64,000 bases of DNA from NCBI RefSeq assembly GCF_000414115.1, contig NZ_AOPZ01000078.1, forward strand, positions 1-64,000, in the 5' to 3' direction. A model generated the notes under the pieces. That model saw only the letters and a program-made list of their open reading frames with translations. It was not told where the DNA came from and made no database searches. Both the position numbers and the translations under genes were made by a program. The stretch is from Streptomyces aurantiacus JA 4570 (GTDB taxonomy: Bacteria > Actinomycetota > Actinomycetes > Streptomycetales > Streptomycetaceae). Each line of letters begins with the position of its first letter. Position 1 is the first letter of the stretch. Below are positions 56,772-64,000 of the stretch, piece after piece.

Positions 56772-57875
56772 AAGATGACCGTGCTCGACAACCGGGCGCT
56801 CAACCGCGCGACGCTGGCCCGGCAGTTGCTGCTCGACCGCGCCGACCTGCCCGCCCTGGATGCCGTGGCGCACCTCTGCGGTCTGCAGGCGCAGGAGCCG
56901 CAGGAGCCGTTCGTGGGGCTCTGGTCGCGGCTGCGCGGCTTCGACGCGTCGGTGCTCTCGGACCTGCTGACCGGGCGGCGCGTGGTGCGGGCCCCTCTGA
57001 TGCGCCGCACCGTTCACCTCGTCACCGCCGCCGACGCCCTGGCCTGGCGGGCCCGTCACGACGCCATGCTGCGCCAGCGGGTCCTGGGGGTCTACCGCGA
57101 CGAGCTCGCCGGGGTCGACCTCGACGAACTCGCGGCGGCGGGCCGGGAGGTGCTTGCCGACGGAGAGCCGCGCACGATGACCGAGCTGGCGCGGGCGCTC
57201 GCCGAGCGCTGGCCGGAGCCGGGCCCGCGGGCGCTGGGGGAAATGCTGGTCGCCGCGCTCATCCCGGTGGCGCAGTTGCCGCCGCGTGGGCTGTGGCGCA
57301 CCAAGGCGGGAGCGCGTTACGCCCCCTTCTCCTCCTGGCTGGGCCAGGAGATCGCCCCGCCGTCCCCCGACGGTTCCGACCCGGTCGGCCAGGCGCTGGT
57401 GCGGCGCTACCTGGCCGCGTTCGGCCCCGCCACCTCATCGGACCTGCGTGCCTGGTGCGGCCTCGCGGGGCTGCCGGCCGCGGTGGCCGCCCTCCGCGAG
57501 GAGCTGGTCGGCCACCGGGACGGGCAGGGCCGGGAACTGCTCGACCTGCCCGGCGCTCCCCTCCCCGACCCCGACACCCCGGCCCCGGTGCGGTTCCTGC
57601 CCGCGTTCGACAACACGATCCTCGGCTACCAGAACCGCAGCCGCATCATCGACGACGCCCACCGCGGCCTGTCGGTCGCCGGGGAGCGCGTCGTCCTCGT
57701 CGACGGCCGGGTCGCCGCGACCTGGGTCGTCGACGCCGGCACCGTGGTCGTCACCCCGCTGCGCCGGTTCTCCCGCGCCGACCGCGCCGCCGTCGCCGAG
57801 GAGGGGCGGGAGTTGGCGTCGTTCCTCTCCGACCAGGAGAGCCGACGTGTACGGGTCGCCGCCTCTCCGGGCTGA
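56769..57875 (+). CDS. Winged-helix DNA-binding protein, AlkZ-like (HTH_42)
   Basis: This 368-residue protein belongs to the HTH_42 family that includes the DNA glycosylase AlkZ. The QxQ-type motif in CGLQAQEPQEPFVGLWSRL is present, followed by tandem winged helices and a C-terminal beta-barrel (PAFDNTILGYQNRSRI, VVLVDGRVAATWVVD). Relatives unhook interstrand crosslinks made by self-produced toxins; many others are uncharacterised. The GTG at 56769 is chosen for its GAGG spacing; ATG 56775 is an alternative. Confidence 0.85.
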   Translation: MKMTVLDNRALNRATLARQLLLDRADLPALDAVAHLCGLQAQEPQEPFVGLWSRLRGFDASVLSDLLTGRRVVRAPLMRRTVHLVTAADALAWRARHDAMLRQRVLGVYRDELAGVDLDELAAAGREVLADGEPRTMTELARALAERWPEPGPRALGEMLVAALIPVAQLPPRGLWRTKAGARYAPFSSWLGQEIAPPSPDGSDPVGQALVRRYLAAFGPATSSDLRAWCGLAGLPAAVAALREELVGHRDGQGRELLDLPGAPLPDPDTPAPVRFLPAFDNTILGYQNRSRIIDDAHRGLSVAGERVVLVDGRVAATWVVDAGTVVVTPLRRFSRADRAAVAEEGRELASFLSDQESRRVRVAASPG

Positions 57876-57917
57876 GGGGCGCCCACGGCCCCCGACGCGG
57901 CGGCGGGGACGGACGGC

Positions 57918-59699
57918 TCAGCGGTCCCTCTTGGTGACCACGAACCGGTCGATGACCAGGTAGTCGATCTCGGTGGCGAGGAAGCACTCCAACGCGTCCC
58001 GCGGCGAACAGACAATGGGCTCACCGGCCACGTTGAAGGAGGTGTTGAGCAGGCAGGGCACATCCGTGCGCGCGGTGAAGGCGCGCAGCAGCTCCGCGAG
58101 GGCCGGGTTCTGCCGCTCGTCGACCGTCTGGACGCGCGCCGTGCCGTCCACGTGGCAGGCGCCGGGGATCCGCTCCCGGTACTCCTCGCGCACCGGGAAG
58201 ACGAACGTCATATAGGGCGACGAGGTCTTCTTGCCCATCTCGAAGACGCGCGGCGCCTCGGACGTGAGGACGACTGGCGCGAACGGGCGGAACGGCTCCC
58301 GGTGTTTCACCCGGACGTTGATGATGTCCTTGATGTCGGGGAAGGCCGGGTTGGCGAGGATGCTGCGGTTGCCCAGGGCGCGCGGCCCGAACTCGGTACG
58401 GCCCTGGAACCAGCCCACGACGTTCTTCTGGGCCAGCAGCTCCGCCGTCCTGTCGGCCACCGAGGCGCCGTCGGGCTCCTCCTGCCACTCGACGCGGTCC
58501 GCGTACTCCGCCAGCGCGTCCAGGGTGTGCTGTTCGTCGTACGAGGGGCCCAGGTAAGGGGTGGTGACGGCGTCGGCGGGGCGGTTTCTGAGACCCGCGG
58601 TGTACACGGCCGCGCCGATGGCGACACCGGGGTCGCTGGCGCCGAAGCTGACGTCCATGCCGGTGAACGACGACCTCTCCAGCATCTTCGTGTTGGCCAC
58701 GCAGTTGAGCGCGAGGCCGCCCTCGAAGAGCAGGTGGTCCAGTTCGGAGGCCGCGGTCAGCGCCCGCAGTTGATGGGCGGTGACGGCCTCGACCATGTGC
58801 TGGGCGAAGCCGGCGACCTTGACCCGGAAGTCGAACTCCTCGCGCTTCTCGCTGTCGCCGCCGAAGAGGTCGTCGAACAGCGCGTAGTAGGCGTCGCAGT
58901 CCCGGGGGACGGAGACGGTGTACGAACCGTTCTCGTGCAGCCGGACGACGCGTTCGAGCAGCGGGTTGTGACCGGGCGGCGGGCCGTACGCGGCCAGGCC
59001 CATCACCTTGTACTCGTCGTTGTTGGGCACGAACCCCAGATAGCGGGTGATCCGTCCGTAGGCCACAGCGAGGGAGCTGGTCATGTCGACGGCGCTGTCG
59101 TCGAAGACGCGGACCACGCCGTTGCAGAGCTCGCCCATGACGGAGGACAGGGTCTCCGCCCGGCCGTCGCTCACCAGGAAGGCGGCGTCGCCCCCGCCGG
59201 CCAGGTAGGCGCCGCACATGAGGTGGGCCAGATGGTGGGGCACCAGGGCGAGCTTGTTGGGGTCCAGCTCGTGGCCGGTGCGCCGGACGAAGTCGTCGTA
59301 CACCGCGTCGGGGCCGAGCATGCCGGTGTAGAGCTCGCCCGTGCGCCGCAGGGCGTCGAACTTCGCCGGGACCGACAGGTCGGTGTCGCATATCCGGGAG
59401 ATCATCCGCTCGCCCACCGTCGCCGAGAAGCGCCAGGGAAAGGCGAAGACGTCCACCTGGTCGAGCTCGACGCCGGCCGACTCCAGGCACCAGTTGATCG
59501 CGTTCACCGGGAAGTCCGAGGTCTTCTTGACCCGGCTCAGCCGCTCCTCCTCGACCGCCGCGACCACCTCGCCGTCGATCACCAGCGCCGCCGCGGCGTC
59601 ATGGCCCACCAGGAGATTGCGGTCGATGCCCCTCGCCCCGTACAGCCGCCCGAAAAGCTCCGCACCCCTGGTGAATCCGTTGTAACCGAGCACGATCAC
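57918..59699 (-). CDS. O-carbamoyltransferase (NodU/CmcH/TobZ family)
   Basis: This 593-residue two-domain enzyme transfers carbamoyl from carbamoyl phosphate, through ATP activation, to a hydroxyl group. The YrdC/Kae1-like N-terminal domain shows GHDAAAALVIDGEVVAAVEEERLSRVK and PHHLAHLMCGAY with metal-binding histidines. The C-terminal domain has GWFQGRTEFGPRALGNRSIL, REPFRPFAP and LLNTSFNVAGEPIVC. Such enzymes usually tailor antibiotics or lipo-oligosaccharides, but no matching cluster surrounds it here. The GTG start at 59699 is followed by an in-frame GTG two codons later. Confidence 0.9.
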   Translation of the reverse strand: MIVLGYNGFTRGAELFGRLYGARGIDRNLLVGHDAAAALVIDGEVVAAVEEERLSRVKKTSDFPVNAINWCLESAGVELDQVDVFAFPWRFSATVGERMISRICDTDLSVPAKFDALRRTGELYTGMLGPDAVYDDFVRRTGHELDPNKLALVPHHLAHLMCGAYLAGGGDAAFLVSDGRAETLSSVMGELCNGVVRVFDDSAVDMTSSLAVAYGRITRYLGFVPNNDEYKVMGLAAYGPPPGHNPLLERVVRLHENGSYTVSVPRDCDAYYALFDDLFGGDSEKREEFDFRVKVAGFAQHMVEAVTAHQLRALTAASELDHLLFEGGLALNCVANTKMLERSSFTGMDVSFGASDPGVAIGAAVYTAGLRNRPADAVTTPYLGPSYDEQHTLDALAEYADRVEWQEEPDGASVADRTAELLAQKNVVGWFQGRTEFGPRALGNRSILANPAFPDIKDIINVRVKHREPFRPFAPVVLTSEAPRVFEMGKKTSSPYMTFVFPVREEYRERIPGACHVDGTARVQTVDERQNPALAELLRAFTARTDVPCLLNTSFNVAGEPIVCSPRDALECFLATEIDYLVIDRFVVTKRDR

Positions 59700-59911
59700 T
59701 GGCCCTCAGCCTCCCCAGCACGACAGCAACGGCGGACGCAGGCTACTCGGCGCGGATACGGGAGGGATAGGAGTGGTGCACGAGGAGTATGTGACGGACT
59801 CGGGGCCCGTCCACGTCCGGCGTCGCCCGGCGTGCCCGGATGTGTCGGGTGTGGCAGCTTGGGCACGCGGTCTGCACAGCACCACGGCCCGTCCGGAAGG
59901 TCATCCACACC

Positions 59912-60529
59912 ATGGGCAGCGACATCCACGACGGCGATACGGGCGGCGAGCGTCCGGCGCCGCCGACCGGGCACCGTTCCGGCTTCGAAGAGCACCGTCC
60001 CGACACCACCGAGCACCGTTCCGCGACCACGCTCCGGGTCAACGGCAAGCCCCACACCCTCGTGGTCGACCACCGGCGCGCCCTGCTCGACGTACTGCGC
60101 GAGGACCTCGGCCTCACCGGCGCCAAGAAGGGCTGCGACCACGGCCAGTGCGGGGCCTGCACGGTCCTGCTCGACGGGCGCCGCGTGAACAGCTGCCTGC
60201 AGCTCGCGGTCGCCCTCGACGGCTGCGAGGTGACGACGGTCGAAGGGCTCGCGGGCGACGGTGAGGAGCTGCACCCGCTGCAACGGGCCTTCCTCGACCG
60301 GGACGCCTTCCAGTGCGGGTACTGCACGCCGGGCCAGATCTGCTCGGCCCTCGGTGCCCTCGACGAGGCGGCCGCCGGCCATCCCTCGCACGTCACCGTG
60401 CCCGCCACGCCCTCGGGCCGCCCGGTCCCGCTGGACGCGGACGAGATCCGCGAGCGGCTGAGCGGCAACCTGTGCCGCTGCGGCGCCTACCCCCGCATCG
60501 TCGAGGCCGTGGAGGACGTGGTCCGGTGA
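59912..60529 (+). CDS. Molybdenum oxidoreductase, 2Fe-2S subunit (PaoA/YagT-like)
   Basis: This 205-residue small subunit of a xanthine dehydrogenase-family enzyme has two 2Fe-2S clusters: [22 protein letters not shown] (plant-ferredoxin type) and [12 protein letters not shown] with [15 protein letters not shown]. The N-terminal 45 residues are not conserved and contain no Tat motif, unlike E. coli PaoA, so the complex is probably cytoplasmic. It overlaps the FAD subunit gene by four bases. Confidence 0.9.
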   Translation: MGSDIHDGDTGGERPAPPTGHRSGFEEHRPDTTEHRSATTLRVNGKPHTLVVDHRRALLDVLREDLGLTGAKKGCDHGQCGACTVLLDGRRVNSCLQLAVALDGCEVTTVEGLAGDGEELHPLQRAFLDRDAFQCGYCTPGQICSALGALDEAAAGHPSHVTVPATPSGRPVPLDADEIRERLSGNLCRCGAYPRIVEAVEDVVR

Positions 60530-61518
60530 AGCCCTTCGGATACGTACGGGCCGCGAGCGTCGAGGAGGCGACCGAGGCGTTCGCCGCGCATCCCGGCGCC
60601 CGCTACCTCGGCGGCGGCACCAACCTCGTCGACCTCATGAAACTGGGCGTGGAGCGCCCGGCCGTCCTCGTCGACGTCAGCCGACTGCCCCTGGACACGG
60701 TGGAGGAGCTGCCCGACGGCTCGGTGCGCGTCGGCGCCGCGGTGCGCAACAGTGATCTCGCGGCGCATCCCCTGGTCCGCGACCGCTACCCCGCGCTGTC
60801 GCAGGCGCTGCTCGCGGGCGCTTCCGGCCAGTTGCGCAACGCGGCCACCACAGGCGGAAATCTGCTCCAGCGCACCCGGTGCCCGTACTTCCAGGACGTG
60901 TCCAAGCCCTGCAACAAGCGCGAGCCGGGCAGCGGCTGCGGGGCCCGTGACGGCGTGCACCGGGATCACGCGGTCCTCGGGCACTCCGAGAGTTGCGTCG
61001 CCACCCATCCGTCGGACATGGCCGTGGCGTTGGCGGCGCTGGACGCGCGCGTGGAGCTGTACGGGGAGCTGGGCGCCCGGAGCGTTCCGGCGGCGGCGTT
61101 CCACCGGCTGCCCGGGCAGCACCCGGAGCGGGACACCGAGATCCGTCCCGGTGAGCTGATCACGTCGGTGGTGCTGCCCGCCGCCACGGCCGGGTTGCCG
61201 TCGGCCTATCGCAAGGCCCGCGACCGGGCCTCGTACGCGTTCGCCCTCGCGTCCGTCGCGGTGGTGCTGCGGGTGTCGGACGGCGTGGTCGCGCATGCCG
61301 GTATCGCTTTCGGGGCGCTGGCCCACCGGCCCTGGCGGGCCCAGCGGGCCGAGGAGGCGCTGCTCGGCGGGCCCGCCACCGCGGCCGCCTTCGCACGCGC
61401 CGTCGAACTGGAACTCGCCGCGGCCGAGCCGCTGCGGGACAACGGCTACAAGGTGCCGCTGGCCCGCAACATCGCCGTCGACGTGCTGACCCGGCTCGCG
61501 TCGGCTGCCGCGACCTGA
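60526..61518 (+). CDS. Molybdenum oxidoreductase, FAD subunit (PaoB/YagS-like)
   Basis: This 330-residue FAD-binding subunit has the flavin motif ARYLGGGTNLVDLMKLGV and GNLLQRTRCPYFQD. It also has the CPYFQD...PCNKREPGSGC insertion that in PaoB-type subunits carries a 4Fe-4S cluster. The GTG overlaps the 2Fe-2S subunit stop (GTGA). It passes electrons from the molybdenum centre through iron-sulphur clusters to an acceptor. Confidence 0.9.
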   Translation: MKPFGYVRAASVEEATEAFAAHPGARYLGGGTNLVDLMKLGVERPAVLVDVSRLPLDTVEELPDGSVRVGAAVRNSDLAAHPLVRDRYPALSQALLAGASGQLRNAATTGGNLLQRTRCPYFQDVSKPCNKREPGSGCGARDGVHRDHAVLGHSESCVATHPSDMAVALAALDARVELYGELGARSVPAAAFHRLPGQHPERDTEIRPGELITSVVLPAATAGLPSAYRKARDRASYAFALASVAVVLRVSDGVVAHAGIAFGALAHRPWRAQRAEEALLGGPATAAAFARAVELELAAAEPLRDNGYKVPLARNIAVDVLTRLASAAAT

Positions 61519-61592
61519 GCCCGCGACCTGAGCCGCGAGCCGCCGAACCGTCTTGTCCGCGGGCCCGCACCGTCATGTCACAGGAGGACTCC

Positions 61593-63695
61593 ATGCCCGG
61601 CACCGGTACCGCCCTCGGCGCTCCCGCCGAGCGCCGCGAAGGACATCTGAAGGTCACCGGCGGCGCCCGCTACGCCGCCGAGTACGACCTGCCGGGCCGC
61701 GCCCAGGCGTGGCCGGTGCCCGCGACCGTCGCCCGCGGCCGGGTCACGGCCGTCGACGCCGCGGCCGCCCTGCGCCTGCCCGGCGTCCTGGCCGTCCTCA
61801 CGCACGAGAACGCTCCCCGGATCGCCGAGCCCGAGGACCCCATCCTCGGCGTGCTGCAGAATCCGGCGGTGCCGCACCGCGGCTGGTTCGTCGCCCTCGT
61901 CGTGGCCGAGTCCCTGGAGGCCGCGCGCGCCGGCGCGGCGGCCGTCCGCGTCGAGTACGCGGCGGAGGACCACGACGTCACCCTGACGACGGATCACCCC
62001 GACGCCTACGAACCCGAGAGCGTCAACGGCGAGCATCCCACCCGCCGCGAGCACGGCCGCCGCGCGAGCGACTCCCCCGCCGCCCGCGTCAACGTCGCCT
62101 ACGAGGTGCCGCCGCTGCACAACCACCCCATGGAGCCGCACGCCAGCACCGCGCACTGGGACCAGGGCCACCTGACCGTGTACTCGTCGAGTCAGGGCGG
62201 CACGACGGTGCGCGAGACCCTCGCCGCGCTGTTCGGGATTCCCGAGGAGCGCATCACCGTCGTCGCCGACCACGTCGGCGGGGGCTTCGGCTCCAAGGGC
62301 ACTCCGCGCCCCGATGTCGTCCTCGCCGCGATGGCCGCCCGCGAGACGGGCCGGCCCGTCACCGTCTCGTTCCCGCGCCGCTTCCTGCCCGCCGTCGTCG
62401 GCCACCGCGCCCCCACCCTGCACCGGGTCCGCCTGGGCGCGGACGCCGACGGCCGGCTGACCTCCCTCACCCACGAGGTCACCACCCACACCTCGCGCAT
62501 CAAGGAGTTCGTCGAGCAGGCGGCGGTGCCCGCCCGCGTCATGTACGACGCCTCGCACAGCCTCACCGTCCACCGCGTGGCCCGGCTCGATGTGCCCACC
62601 CCCTCGTGGATGCGCGCCCCGGGCGAGGCGCCCGGCATGTACGCCCTGGAGTCGGCCATGGACGAGCTCGCGGCCGAGCTCGGCATGGACCCGGTGGAGC
62701 TGCGCATCGTCAACGAGCCGGAGCGGGAGCCGGACAGCGGCAAGCCGTTCAGCAGCAGGCATCTCGTCGACTGCCTCCGCGAGGGCGCGCGGCGCTTCGA
62801 CTGGTCCCGGCGCGATCCGCGGCCCGGGTCCCGCGCGGAGGGGCCCTTGCTGATCGGTACGGGCGTGGCGTCTGCCACGTATCCGGTGCTGGTGTCGCCG
62901 TCGACCGCCGAGGCGCGGGCGCTGCCCGACGGCACCTTCGTGGTGCGGGTGAACGCCACCGACATCGGTACCGGTGCCCGCACCGTGCTCGCGCAGGTGG
63001 CGGCGGACGCCCTGGAGGTGCCGCTGGAGCGGGTGCGCACGGAGGTGGGCAGCAGCGATCTGCCGTCGGCTCCGCTGGCGGGCGGCTCGTCGGGGACCGC
63101 GTCCTGGGGCTGGGCGGTGCACGTGGCGTGCCGTGAGCTGGCGGGGCTGCTCACGGCACACACAGGGCCGCTGCCCGCGGAGGGGATCCGCGCGCACGCG
63201 GACACCTCCGGCCGGGCCGACGCGGAAAGCCCGTACGCGCGCCACGCCTTCGGGGCGCACTTCGCCGAGGTCGGTGTCGACACCGTCACGGGCGAGGTCC
63301 GGGTCCGCCGACTGCTCGGGGTGTACGCGGCCGGGCGGATCCTCAACGCCCGTACCGCGCGCTCCCAGTTCGTCGGCGGCATGACCATGGGCCTGGGCAT
63401 GGCGCTCACCGAGGGCAGCACGATGGACGCCGCGTTCGGCGACTTCACGGAGTGCGACCTGGCGTCGTACCACGTGCCCGCGCACGCCGACGTACCGGGC
63501 GTCGAGGCGCACTGGCTCGACGAGACCGACGCCCACCTCAACCCGATGGGAAGCAAGGGGGTCGGCGAGATCGGCATCGTGGGCACCGCCGCCGCGATCG
63601 GCAACGCGGTGCACCACGCGACGGGCGTGCGCTTCCGCGTACTGCCGCTGACGCCGGACAAGGTGCTCGGCGGTCTCGCGGGCCGACCCGGCTGA
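61593..63695 (+). CDS. Molybdenum oxidoreductase, molybdopterin-binding subunit (PaoC/YagR-like)
   Basis: This 700-residue catalytic subunit has the xanthine dehydrogenase-family fold: HVGGGFGSKG, the glutamine-containing SSQGGT loop, WMRAPGEAPGMYALESAMDELA and the active-site Glu in GVGEIGIVGTA. It probably oxidises aldehydes. The ATG at 61593 sits five bases after AGGAGG; ATG 61575 upstream is less likely. It is the third gene of the operon. No dedicated MoCo-insertion chaperone gene is seen before the window end. Confidence 0.9.
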   Translation: MPGTGTALGAPAERREGHLKVTGGARYAAEYDLPGRAQAWPVPATVARGRVTAVDAAAALRLPGVLAVLTHENAPRIAEPEDPILGVLQNPAVPHRGWFVALVVAESLEAARAGAAAVRVEYAAEDHDVTLTTDHPDAYEPESVNGEHPTRREHGRRASDSPAARVNVAYEVPPLHNHPMEPHASTAHWDQGHLTVYSSSQGGTTVRETLAALFGIPEERITVVADHVGGGFGSKGTPRPDVVLAAMAARETGRPVTVSFPRRFLPAVVGHRAPTLHRVRLGADADGRLTSLTHEVTTHTSRIKEFVEQAAVPARVMYDASHSLTVHRVARLDVPTPSWMRAPGEAPGMYALESAMDELAAELGMDPVELRIVNEPEREPDSGKPFSSRHLVDCLREGARRFDWSRRDPRPGSRAEGPLLIGTGVASATYPVLVSPSTAEARALPDGTFVVRVNATDIGTGARTVLAQVAADALEVPLERVRTEVGSSDLPSAPLAGGSSGTASWGWAVHVACRELAGLLTAHTGPLPAEGIRAHADTSGRADAESPYARHAFGAHFAEVGVDTVTGEVRVRRLLGVYAAGRILNARTARSQFVGGMTMGLGMALTEGSTMDAAFGDFTECDLASYHVPAHADVPGVEAHWLDETDAHLNPMGSKGVGEIGIVGTAAAIGNAVHHATGVRFRVLPLTPDKVLGGLAGRPG

Positions 63696-63755
63696 CCGGG
63701 CCGGCACCTCTCCCCTTTCCCCGGTACGCGGAGTTCCCCGGTGCGCCGAGGCCGC

Positions 63756-64000
63756 TCAGGCGACGTCGAGGCGTTCCGTGTACGCCTCGGTCGGCGGGGC
63801 CGGTGTGGGGCTCGTCATGCCCGCCGACCAGAAGCTCGCGGTGCCGGGAATGGGGGTCACGTCGTTGAGGTAGGGGGCCGTGGCCGTGCCGGCGGGGCCG
63901 CGGACGACGGTCCAGGCGGCGCCGTCCTTGCGCAGGTAGGTGGTGCGGCTCTGGTCCTGGTAGTTCCAGCCCGATATCCATGCGGCGCGGCCCTGGGCGT
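63756..64000 (-). CDS. C-terminal part of an unidentified protein (partial)
   Basis: An open frame enters from the right edge and stops at 63756. It encodes about 81 residues ending with SFWSAGMTSPTPAPPTEAYTERLDVA and includes WISGWNYQDQSRTTYLRKDG. Codon use is typical of the genome. The family cannot be told from this fragment. Confidence 0.6.
   Translation of the reverse strand, partial: AQGRAAWISGWNYQDQSRTTYLRKDGAAWTVVRGPAGTATAPYLNDVTPIPGTASFWSAGMTSPTPAPPTEAYTERLDVA

Overview
The window is high-GC actinobacterial DNA, almost certainly Streptomyces. It has dense genes with many GTG starts and 4-bp start/stop overlaps, a secreted chaplin (an aerial-hypha surface protein), a SigB/SigF-type stress sigma factor, Tat-exported enzymes and a large modular peptide synthetase. 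No rRNA, tRNA, CRISPR array, transposase or phage gene was recognised.

Region 1 (1-20851, all minus strand) is the 5' part of a non-ribosomal peptide locus transcribed towards position 1: a cytochrome P450, then a cytoplasmic penicillin-binding-protein/beta-lactamase-fold protein that could be a trans-acting peptide cyclase, then a giant NRPS that runs off the left edge. The NRPS reads A-T, C-A-T-E, C-A-T-E, C-A-T-E, C-A(partial). Two things disturb it. An exact 20-bp tandem duplication at 13625-13664 shifts the frame inside the second A domain. Between about 7282 and 6122 the end of the third module's E domain and the first half of the next C domain are replaced, in frame and by nearly equal length, by about 387 residues of a GlgB-type glycogen branching enzyme. 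This chimera is the most unusual thing in the window. It is either a real domain-swap event or an assembly error, and the sequence alone cannot decide between them.

Region 2 (20852-22126) holds no convincing gene. Its end carries the terminator of a chaplin gene (22127-22366).

Region 3 (22592-33268) holds ordinary chromosomal genes: an oxidoreductase coupled to an AhpD-like protein, two secreted proteins, argG, a LysR regulator broken by a 34-bp-spaced tandem duplication, the divergent EamA exporter and NAD(P)-binding protein it may have controlled, a SigB-type sigma factor, a PP2C phosphatase and a lactate 2-monooxygenase-like enzyme.

Region 4 (33330-42295) is a signalling and efflux block: a four-gene MacAB-like operon (lipoprotein, adaptor, ATPase, permease) with 4-bp overlaps, a divergent OmpR-type two-component system, a Tat-exported short-chain dehydrogenase and a NarL-type two-component system.

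Region 5 (42315-64000) is mixed: acetyltransferases, a YciO-like protein, a secreted glycerophosphodiesterase, a YbdK-like carboxylate-amine ligase, a TOPRIM protein, a secreted sphingomyelinase, a MarR-EamA pair with a palindromic operator over the regulator start codon, an ANT(6)-like adenylyltransferase, a Tat-exported carotenoid-cleavage-type dioxygenase, a WYL regulator, a VOC protein, an AlkZ-like protein, an orphan O-carbamoyltransferase, a three-subunit PaoABC-like molybdenum oxidoreductase and the 3' end of one further gene.
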